Assembly: GCF_001613935.1 (NCBI RefSeq)
Contig: NZ_LQCI01000002.1
Location: 124,001 to 188,000, forward strand
Origin: Amycolatopsis regifaucium
Lineage (GTDB): Bacteria; Actinomycetota; Actinomycetes; Mycobacteriales; Pseudonocardiaceae
Direction of reading: 5' to 3'
Length of the DNA: 64,000 bases
The notes beneath the pieces are model-generated. The model was not told where the DNA came from and searched no databases. It worked only from the letters and a program-made list of their open reading frames with translations. This document shows, piece after piece, positions 58,078-64,000 of the stretch (the first letter of the stretch is position 1; every line of letters starts with the position of its first letter). Both the position numbers and the translations under genes were made by a program.

Positions 58078-59784
58078 TCATCGTCGAAGAAGGCTACGCC
58101 GAGTGCTCGTCTCGGTGTTCACCGTCTCACTATGCGCGACACTTTCGGGACCTCCTCGAACGGCGACCGGCCCGGGGGCCAGCTCGAGCCGCCTGCCTTC
58201 GAACGTCCGCCGCATCCGCCGGTCGTGAGTGACGACGACGAGAGCGCCGGTGTACCGCTCGAGTGCCTGCTCCATCTCCTCGACCAGATCCGGGGCGAGG
58301 TGGTTGGTCGGTTCGTCGAGCAGCAGCAGGTCGGTACCGGCCGTCACCAGCCGCGCCAGTTCCAGCCTGCGCCGTTGTCCGACCGAAAGGTCCCGGACCG
58401 GCTTGCGCAGATCCGGCCCCTGGAACAGGCCCAGCGACAGCAACGTCTCCGCGGCCTCTTCCTCGTCACCGTCCGCCGCGAACACCTGCAGCACGGTCCG
58501 CGGGTCGCCCGCGAGGCCGCCGTTCTGCCGCAGGAACCCGATCCGGCCGTCCCGCTCCGCCGACCCGGTCGACGGCGTCAGCTCACCGGCGAGCACCCGC
58601 ATGAGGGTGGTCTTGCCCGCCCCGTTGGGACCGGTCACGAGCACCCGTTCACCGGGCCGCACACACAGCGACGTCCGCGGCAACCGGCCGGCCACCGACA
58701 CGTCGTCCACCTTGGCCACGGGCCGAGCGGGCTCCGCCTTCCCGGCGGCGATCCGCGCGGTGAACCGCAGTGGCCGCGGCGGACGCGGAACCGGATCTGC
58801 TTCGAGCCGCTGGAGCCGCTCGCGGGCCGCCCGGATCCGGCTCATCGCCCCGTGTGCCCGGGAGCGGGCACGGAAAGCGCCCGCCCCGCTGAAGGCGGCC
58901 GGGGCCTTGCGCGGGATCGCCGAGAACCGGTCGATGTTGACGTCCGCCAGCGCTTCGTGCCGGGCTTTTTCCAGCCGCCATTCCTCGTATTCCCGGACCC
59001 ACCTGGCCCGCGCCGCCTCCTTCGCCGCGAGATATCCCGCGTAGCCGTTACCGTGCCGGTGCACGGTCCGGCGGCCGGCGTCGACCTCGAGGATCGTGGT
59101 GGTGACGCGGCTGAGGAACATCCGGTCATGGGTGATCGCGACAAGCCTGCCGCGATGCCCGCGGAGGTGGTTCTCCAACCAGGTGACGGCTTCGTCGTCG
59201 AGATCGTTGGTGGGCTCGTCCAGCAACAGCAGCTCGGGTGCCGCCGCCAGCGTGGCGGCCAGCGCCAGCCTGGACCGCTGCCCGCCGGACAGCGTGCCCA
59301 GCGCCCGGCCGCGGTCGAGGCCCGGCTGTCCGAGTCCGTGCAGCGCCACCTCCACCCTGGCGTCTGCTTCATAGCCACCGCGGGCTTCGTACGCGGCGGT
59401 GAGATCACCGTAGGCGGCCAGGTCTTCAGCGGTTTCCAGCGACACCTCGGCCACCCGCAACCGGGATTCCAGCTCCCGGATGTCGGCCAGCGCGAGGTCG
59501 ATCGCCTCCCCGACCGTCGCGGTGTCGGGCAGGTCCACCGTTTGCGGGAGGTAGCCGACCCCGCCGGGGGCGGAGACGGTCACCGTGCCGTTGTCCGCTT
59601 CCTCGCGGCCGGCGATCAGTCTCAGCAACGTGGATTTGCCGGAGCCGTTGTCGCCGATGACACCGGCCTTCTCCCCCGGCTTGACACTGAAGGAGACCTG
59701 GTCGAGCACGACATGCTCGTCGAAACGCTTCGTGACCCCGGAGAGCACGAGTTGTGTTCCGGGATTTCGACACGGGGTACGCAT
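58078..59784 (-). CDS. ABC-F ribosomal protection-type ATPase (antibiotic resistance type)
   Basis: A 568-residue soluble protein with two ATP-binding domains and no membrane segments. Domain 1 has GDNGSGKST (about 44-52), LSGGQRSRLALA and LLLLDEPTND; domain 2 has GPNGAGKTT, a variant signature LSVGQRRR and LLLLDEPTNH. The linker between them (about 240-330) is long, basic and helical (ARARWVREYEEWRLEKARHE), as in ARE ABC-F proteins that enter the ribosome E-site and displace antibiotics. ATG 59784 has AGGAGG 8 bases upstream. Its 5' leader carries a short ORF and stem-loops (59800-59908), so antibiotic-induced expression is likely. The LLM gene follows. Confidence 0.93.
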   Translation of the reverse strand: MRTPCRNPGTQLVLSGVTKRFDEHVVLDQVSFSVKPGEKAGVIGDNGSGKSTLLRLIAGREEADNGTVTVSAPGGVGYLPQTVDLPDTATVGEAIDLALADIRELESRLRVAEVSLETAEDLAAYGDLTAAYEARGGYEADARVEVALHGLGQPGLDRGRALGTLSGGQRSRLALAATLAAAPELLLLDEPTNDLDDEAVTWLENHLRGHRGRLVAITHDRMFLSRVTTTILEVDAGRRTVHRHGNGYAGYLAAKEAARARWVREYEEWRLEKARHEALADVNIDRFSAIPRKAPAAFSGAGAFRARSRAHGAMSRIRAARERLQRLEADPVPRPPRPLRFTARIAAGKAEPARPVAKVDDVSVAGRLPRTSLCVRPGERVLVTGPNGAGKTTLMRVLAGELTPSTGSAERDGRIGFLRQNGGLAGDPRTVLQVFAADGDEEEAAETLLSLGLFQGPDLRKPVRDLSVGQRRRLELARLVTAGTDLLLLDEPTNHLAPDLVEEMEQALERYTGALVVVTHDRRMRRTFEGRRLELAPGPVAVRGGPESVAHSETVNTETSTRRSLLRR

Positions 59785-59799
59785 AGGGGCGTCCTCCTG

Positions 59800-59886
59800 G
59801 ATTCTCGAAAGGAAGAAGAGCGCGCGGAAGGACGCGGCCCGGCGGAGCGGAGGCTCTACGCCAGGGCCGCGTCGAAGGCGAGAATC
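59800..59886 (-). promoter_or_regulatory. Leader attenuator stems of the ABC-F gene
   Basis: On the transcript, GATTCTCG right at the stop of the upstream ORF (59879-59886) can pair with CGAGAATC (59800-59807), which ends 1 base before the AGGAGG ribosome-binding site of the ABC-F gene. Inside lies a GC-rich stem (59831-59840 with 59864-59873, extended by GGCG/CGCC) followed by a C/T-rich tract. A stalled ribosome at the ORF stop would free the ribosome-binding region. Confidence 0.58.
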
Positions 59887-59908
59887 ACAGGAAGGACAAA
59901 GTTCCCAT
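59885..59908 (-). CDS. 7-residue upstream leader peptide MGTLSFL
   Basis: ATG at 59908 and TGA at 59885 encode MGTLSFL, 100 bases before the ABC-F start on the same strand. A -10 TACCGT lies 7 bases before the ATG, with TTGCCC 16 bases further, so the ORF appears leaderless at the transcript's very 5' end. Such short leading ORFs control several ABC-F resistance genes by ribosome stalling. No ribosome-binding site is needed in this genome, where leaderless starts seem common. The peptide sequence itself is not known to be a stalling motif; the case rests on position and stems. Confidence 0.55.
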   Translation of the reverse strand: MGTLSFL

Positions 59909-59915
59909 GGCCACG

Positions 59916-59943
59916 ACGGTAGCCGGAGAGCGCGGACGGGCAA
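59916..59943 (-). promoter_or_regulatory. Promoter of the ABC-F leader transcript
   Basis: TACCGT (59916-59921 on the minus strand) with TTGCCC (59938-59943), 16 bases apart. The transcript would begin at or near the ATG of the short leader ORF. Confidence 0.5.
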
Positions 59944-60056
59944 AACGAATTAACGGCTGTGTATCGCTTCACAGAGTGGTCTGTGTCCCCATGCCGCGAC
60001 AACGATGCGCCGGTGACCGACAATCGAAACGGAGTGTTTTCGCGTCCTGAAGGGGA

Positions 60057-60665
60057 ATGGAGTTGCTCGTGCACGGGTCCAGCGGTCCGATCGCCCGGTT
60101 CCGGCGGCGGCTCTTTCCCGGCCACAACTCACTCGCGCGTGTCTCCGACCGCATCGAAGCCCTGCTGCTGAAGCTCGTCATCCTCGCCGCTCTCCTCGCC
60201 ATCCCGGTCGCGGCCGCCGTCGGCTCGGCCAATCACGACAGGCAGGTGGCCGAGGCCGCCGCCGACGCCACCGGTCGCCAGGCCACCACCGCGTACCTGC
60301 TTAAGGCCGCGCCCGTCCGCATCGTCGACAGCGAGAGCGTCGGAACCGGCGACGCCACCACCGAGGCCACCTGGACCGACTCGCGCGGCGTCCGGCACAC
60401 CGGCGGCGTCCTCGCCACGCCCGGCAGCCCCGCCGGATCGCCGGTGCCGATCTGGATCGACGCCCGCGGAGCCCTCACTGCCGCCCCGAAGACCGCGTCC
60501 ACGGCCGTGTTCGATTCCGTGCTCGTCGGCCTCTGGCTCTGGTTCGCGGTGGTCGCCGCGCTCGTCCTCCTCCACCGGGTCGTCCGGCTGGTACTGGACC
60601 GGCAGCGTGCCGCGGCCTGGGAGCGTGCCTGGGCGGCCTATCCGCGTTCCGGTTCCTGGCCCTGA
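60057..60665 (+). CDS. Rv1733c-like transmembrane protein
   Basis: A 202-residue membrane protein with two helices, LLLKLVILAALLAIPVAAAV (about 37-56) and SVLVGLWLWFAVVAALVLLH (about 152-172), and an extracellular loop of about 95 residues between them containing TWTDSRGVRHTGGVLATPGS. This two-helix layout with the short GPIARFRRRLFPGHNSLARV start is the same as mycobacterial Rv1733c, a dormancy-regulon membrane protein of unknown function; no DosR-type box was recognised here. The start is ATG 60057 or GTG 60069; GGAG is better spaced for the latter. It is not clearly in an operon with the M55 gene 42 bases downstream. Confidence 0.78.
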   Translation: MELLVHGSSGPIARFRRRLFPGHNSLARVSDRIEALLLKLVILAALLAIPVAAAVGSANHDRQVAEAAADATGRQATTAYLLKAAPVRIVDSESVGTGDATTEATWTDSRGVRHTGGVLATPGSPAGSPVPIWIDARGALTAAPKTASTAVFDSVLVGLWLWFAVVAALVLLHRVVRLVLDRQRAAAWERAWAAYPRSGSWP

Positions 60666-60707
60666 GCCCGGCGGCGAGGGCAAAGCGCCTCGGCTAGGGT
60701 GCCCGGC

Positions 60708-61535
60708 ATGCGCATCATGATCTCGGCGGACATGGAGGGCGCCACCGGCGTCACCTGGACCGAGGACGTCATCCCCGGAACCGAACAGTGGCAACGATTC
60801 CGCCGCTTGTTCACCGGTGATGTCAACGCGACCATCGCCGGTCTGTTCGACGCGGGCGCCACCGACGTGCTGGTCAACGAGGCGCATTCGTCCCAGCGGA
60901 ATCTTCTGCTCGAAGACCTCGACGGCCGGGCGCGCATGCTCACCGGCAGGCACAAGCCGCTCTCGATGATGCAAGGGATCGACTCCGGCGTGGACGGGGT
61001 CGTCTTCCTCGGCTATCACGCCGGCGCCGGATTCGACGGCGTCCTCTCCCACACCTACCTGGAAAATCAGATCACCGGGGTGTGGCTCGACGACGTCCCC
61101 GCCAGCGAAGGCAGGCTCAACGCCGCGATGGCCGCCGAGTACGGCGTTCCGGTGCTATTCGTCTCCGGTGACGACAAGGCCTGCGACGACGCCCAGGATT
61201 ACGCGCCCGAAGCGGAACTGGTCACGGTGAAGGAGTGCGTCAGCCGCTACGCCGCGATCTGCCTCCCGCCCGCGAGGACCGCGGAGCTGCTGGCCTCGGC
61301 CGCGGCGGACTCGATGAAGCGGGCGGGCAGGGTCGAGCGATACACCACGGGCCACCGGATCGAGGTCGAGTTCGACGCGAGTCATCTCGCGCAGGCCGCG
61401 GCGGTGATCCCGACGGTGGAACAGATCGGCGTCCGGCGAGTCGGGTTCGACGCGCCGGACATGACGGAAGCGATGAAGGCGTTCAAGATCGTCACGGCGA
61501 TCGCGGCCGGAGCGGTGCAGGGAATCTATGGCTGA
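60708..61535 (+). CDS. M55 family D-aminopeptidase (DppA-like)
   Basis: A 275-residue cytosolic zinc peptidase. Metal and catalytic motifs are ISADMEGATGVTW at the very start (Asp8, Glu10 type ligands), VNEAHSSQRNLL, and FLGYHAGAGFDGVL, matching DppA of Bacillus, which frees N-terminal D-amino acids from peptides such as D-Ala-D-Ala-containing fragments. TAGGGT lies 7 bases before the ATG, and no Shine-Dalgarno is seen, so a leaderless transcript is likely. Its last 8 bases overlap the M20 peptidase gene, so the two are coupled. Together they point to use of wall-derived peptides. Confidence 0.9.
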   Translation: MRIMISADMEGATGVTWTEDVIPGTEQWQRFRRLFTGDVNATIAGLFDAGATDVLVNEAHSSQRNLLLEDLDGRARMLTGRHKPLSMMQGIDSGVDGVVFLGYHAGAGFDGVLSHTYLENQITGVWLDDVPASEGRLNAAMAAEYGVPVLFVSGDDKACDDAQDYAPEAELVTVKECVSRYAAICLPPARTAELLASAAADSMKRAGRVERYTTGHRIEVEFDASHLAQAAAVIPTVEQIGVRRVGFDAPDMTEAMKAFKIVTAIAAGAVQGIYG

Positions 61536-62823
61536 GCTGGATGTTGTCGAGGTTTGTTCGCGGTTGATCCGATTCGACACCACGAACCGGGGAAACGGGG
61601 ATTCCGAGGGCGAGCGGGAAGCGGCCGAGTACGTCGCGTCGCTGCTGTCGGGCATGGGGATCGACTCGAAGATCATCGAGTCCGCCCCCCGGCGCGCGAA
61701 CGTGATCGCCCGGGTCCCGGGCACCGACCCGGGCCTGCCCGCACTGCTCGTACAAGGGCATCTCGACGTCGTCCCGGCCGACGCCGCCGACTGGTCGGTG
61801 GGCCCGTTCTCGGGCGAGGTCCGCGACGGGTTCCTCTGGGGCCGCGGCGCGGTCGACATGAAGGACTTCTGCGCGATGGTGCTCGCCGCCCTCGCCACCG
61901 GTGCGCGCCCGCGTCGGGACGTCGTTTTGGCGTTCGTCGCCGACGAGGAGGACAAGGGCGAGTACGGCGCGCATTGGCTCACCGCGGCGCACCGGGACCT
62001 GTTCGACGGCTGCGCGGCCGCGATCAGCGAGTCGGGCGCCTACACCTACCACGTCCCCGCCGCCGACGGCCGGACCGTGCGGCTCTATCCGGTGGCCACG
62101 GCCGAACGCGGCACCGCGCACCTACGGCTGACCGCCAAGGGCCGCGCGGGACACGGATCGCGCCCCAACGACGAGAACGCGGTCACCCGCCTGATCACCG
62201 CGCTCGGCAAGATCGCCGCACACCGCTGGCCGGTCCAGCTGACCCCGACGGTGCGAGCGTTCCTGGAACGCACCGGGGAAGCGCTCGGCGTCCCGGTCGA
62301 TCTGTCCGATGTGGACGCAACGATCTCCCGGCTCGGCCCCGCCGGGGCACTGGTGGTGCCGACCGTCCGCAACAGCACGACCCCGACCATGCTCGACGCC
62401 GGCTACAAGGTGAACGTGATCCCGAGTTCGGCCGAGGCACAGGTGGACGTCCGCGTGCTGCCCGGCGCCGAACCCGCCCTGTTCGCCGAGCTGGACGCGA
62501 TGCTCGGCGAGGGCGTCACCCGCGAGTTCGTCGCGCACCAGCCACCGGTGCAGGCCCCGGTGGATTCGCCGTGGTTCGACGCCATGGCGGCCGCACTGCG
62601 GTCGGAGGACTCCGAAGCGGTCGTCGTCCCCTACTGCATGGGCGGCGGAACAGACGCGAAGGCGTTCAGTCCACTCGGAATCGACTGCTACGGCTTCGCG
62701 CCCTTGTGGCTGCCGGAAGGTTTTCCGTACCGCGCCATGGCGCACGGCGTCGATGAGCGTGTCCCGGTCGAGGGGTTGCGATTCGGCACGCGAGTGCTGC
62801 GGCACTTCCTGGAGAACTGCTGA
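61528..62823 (+). CDS. M20 family metallopeptidase
   Basis: A 431-residue cytosolic dizinc hydrolase. The zinc ligand His is in LVQGHLDVVP, the bridging Asp in GRGAVDMKDF, the general-base Glu pair in VADEEDKGEYGA and a further ligand near CMGGGTDAKAF. The dimerisation domain (about 180-300) interrupts the catalytic domain, as usual for the ArgE/DapE/carboxypeptidase group. Deacylation of an amino acid or cleavage of a dipeptide is expected; the substrate is not evident. The start overlaps the M55 gene, so it probably finishes the breakdown that gene begins. Confidence 0.92.
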   Translation: MAELDVVEVCSRLIRFDTTNRGNGDSEGEREAAEYVASLLSGMGIDSKIIESAPRRANVIARVPGTDPGLPALLVQGHLDVVPADAADWSVGPFSGEVRDGFLWGRGAVDMKDFCAMVLAALATGARPRRDVVLAFVADEEDKGEYGAHWLTAAHRDLFDGCAAAISESGAYTYHVPAADGRTVRLYPVATAERGTAHLRLTAKGRAGHGSRPNDENAVTRLITALGKIAAHRWPVQLTPTVRAFLERTGEALGVPVDLSDVDATISRLGPAGALVVPTVRNSTTPTMLDAGYKVNVIPSSAEAQVDVRVLPGAEPALFAELDAMLGEGVTREFVAHQPPVQAPVDSPWFDAMAAALRSEDSEAVVVPYCMGGGTDAKAFSPLGIDCYGFAPLWLPEGFPYRAMAHGVDERVPVEGLRFGTRVLRHFLENC

Positions 62824-63113
62824 CGCTACGGGGTCGGGCGTCGCCCGGGTGGTCGTGAGGAGCGAATCCTGGTCGGGCCAGACGCACGAGCCAAGCCATC
62901 TTGCGCACCCTCTCAATAGCTCGATTCGCCACCCGCGACTCCGTCGGCGCACCCAGACGAAATGTTTTATAGCGACGGCGCCTTCGCGCTCTACGCGTCT
63001 TTTAAGTTTGTTGCTCTGCGCAGTTTCTTTGCCGCAGTTTGACCTCTATCGGGTGGAATGCTTCTCGCTCGGCCGCTACGGAGATCGGGCTAGCACACGT
63101 GTTCGAGCACCAG
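62824..63113. other. Intergenic stretch with AT-rich patch before the DUF222 gene
   Basis: No gene, tRNA or repeat end is supported. Bases about 62960-63050 are richer in A and T than the surroundings (runs such as TTTTAAGTTTGTTG), as often seen upstream of DUF222/13E12 genes. It probably holds the promoter of the DUF222 gene and the terminator of the peptidase operon, but no clean stem was found. Confidence 0.35.
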
Positions 63114-63119
63114 TATTCT
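63114..63119 (+). promoter_or_regulatory. Candidate -10 element of the DUF222 gene
   Basis: TATTCT lies 7 bases before the GTG at 63127, the spacing seen at other leaderless starts in this window. GAGG also precedes the GTG. Confidence 0.45.
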
Positions 63120-63126
63120 TGAGGGC

Positions 63127-64000
63127 GTGGCCAGCGAAAACAGACCTCAGGCGGTGCGCTCCGAGTGGTGGCGTGCCGATACCGCGACGCTGCATGCCCG
63201 CAAGCAGGAAATCGAAATCTTGAAGCGTCAATTGGACGCGGAACAGAATGCGATCCTCGCGGAAATCAACAACCGGGGTGTGCGTGGCTGTTCCGGTCAT
63301 TCGACACTGGCGGCGCTGATTTTCGAAGACTTCCACGTCACGGACAAGGAAGCCGGTCGTCGTGCCGACCGGGTCCTGGCGCTGCATCCCGCGGTGGTGG
63401 TGGGCGGCGAGGTCGTACCGCCTCTGGCGCCCTTGACCGCCGAGGCCGCCTCCGAAGGCGCGATCGGCGGCGGGCAGATCGACGCGATCATCCGCACCCT
63501 CGCCCGGATCCCCTCCACCGTCCCGGAAGAAGACATGCGAAGCGGAGAGAAAATCCTCGTCGACCTCGCCCGGCACGCCGGACCCCGGCAGATCGCCCGC
63601 GCCGGACGACGACTCCTCGACAAACTCGATCCCGACGGGAAAGAACCCCGCAACGAGGACCCCAAAGACGTGCGGCCCGAGTTGCGGTTCGTCAAACACC
63701 GTGACGGCACCCTTGGCCTCAAAGCCACCCTCGACCTGGAGACCTACGCTCGGTTGAAGTCCGACCTCGACCCGATGGCGAAACCACACAAAGCCATCGA
63801 CGGAGTCCGGGACTCCCGCACGCAAGACGAACGCTACGGGGATGCCTTCACTGACTACGTGCGGCTGAAGACCACAAGCCGGAATCTGCCCGGCCAAGCA
63901 GGGGAAGCCACCCACATCCTCATCACCATGTCCTACGAGGACCTGATCAACGATCTCGGTGAAGCACACCTGGATCTCGTCGGGCCGATCAGCGCCACCG
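63127..64000 (+). CDS. DUF222 (13E12 repeat-type) HNH endonuclease-like protein, partial
   Basis: The first 291 residues are visible; the gene runs off the right edge. The sequence has the DUF222 helical domain (WWRADTATLHARKQEIEILK, LIFEDFHVTDKEAGRRADRV, VDLARHAGPRQIARAGRRLL, KHRDGTLGLKATLDLETYAR), which in this family is followed by a C-terminal HNH nuclease domain that would lie beyond the window. These proteins are numerous in Actinobacteria and often sit at sites of recombination or mobile DNA; their function is not settled. GTG 63127 begins the protein. No frameshift or stop is seen in the visible part. Confidence 0.88.
   Translation, partial: MASENRPQAVRSEWWRADTATLHARKQEIEILKRQLDAEQNAILAEINNRGVRGCSGHSTLAALIFEDFHVTDKEAGRRADRVLALHPAVVVGGEVVPPLAPLTAEAASEGAIGGGQIDAIIRTLARIPSTVPEEDMRSGEKILVDLARHAGPRQIARAGRRLLDKLDPDGKEPRNEDPKDVRPELRFVKHRDGTLGLKATLDLETYARLKSDLDPMAKPHKAIDGVRDSRTQDERYGDAFTDYVRLKTTSRNLPGQAGEATHILITMSYEDLINDLGEAHLDLVGPISAT

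Noticed and set aside
1..64000. CRISPR arrays, tRNA genes, insertion-sequence ends and integrase genes.
   Set aside because: No regular spaced repeats, cloverleaf sequences, transposase motifs or terminal repeats were seen. The DUF222 gene alone does not prove a mobile element.

Overview
The window is high-GC DNA from an actinomycete, most likely an Amycolatopsis-like member of the Pseudonocardiaceae. This is inferred from about 70% GC, an AfsR-type SARP regulator, the DUF3090/SCO1664-family pair, a polyprenol-phosphomannose mannosyltransferase of the MptB type, an ECF41 sigma factor, a DUF222 (13E12-type) HNH protein and several apparently leaderless genes. No rRNA, tRNA, CRISPR array or intact insertion sequence was seen. 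The right edge enters a DUF222 gene, a family often repeated in these genomes.

Layout. 1-3500: a GntR/TetR-like fusion regulator cut by the window edge, two small Cys/His proteins, a zinc-type alcohol dehydrogenase and a small winged-helix protein. 3742-6561: a 939-residue SARP/NB-ARC/TPR regulator. 6892-17338: a secretome island with a murein endopeptidase (M74), an M23 peptidase, a DUF1906 glycoside-hydrolase-like protein, an FG-GAP protein, a PhoD phosphatase, an NlpC/P60-like peptidase and a GH75 chitosanase. Five of these carry peptidoglycan-binding modules, and an ArsR-type regulator with a nearby palindromic operator sits among them. 17377-19207: a two-component pair whose kinase is frameshifted. 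19543-23703: a three-gene cluster of unknown function ending in a secreted propeller-TPR protein. 23781-26350: a trypsin-like protease, an SGNH hydrolase, a TetR regulator and an ArsR remnant.

26350-41856 is mostly housekeeping-like: a CtpI-like P-type ATPase, an SPFH/NfeD pair, DUF3097, an aminoglycoside-phosphotransferase-like kinase, SCO1664 and DUF3090 proteins, S9 and S66 peptidases, a methyltransferase, a PPOX flavin/F420 protein and MptB. 41940-47358 is a complete peptide ABC importer operon (fused ATPases, two permeases, membrane-anchored binding protein). 47719-51340 is a divergent cupredoxin/membrane-protein locus around an array of palindromic half-sites, and it includes a 48-codon membrane protein.

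51345-64000 holds compact regulator-target units, most with a visible operator or promoter: TetR with a monooxygenase and DUF2867; HxlR with a thiolase and an iron-sulfur protein; an ECF41 sigma factor behind its own consensus promoter; and an ABC-F resistance protein behind a leaderless 7-residue upstream ORF and attenuator-like stems. An Rv1733c-like membrane protein, M55 and M20 peptidases and the partial DUF222 gene close the window. The strongest leads are the ABC-F leader, the kinase frameshift, the propeller-TPR cluster, the cupredoxin locus and the shuffled wall-binding modules of the secretome island.
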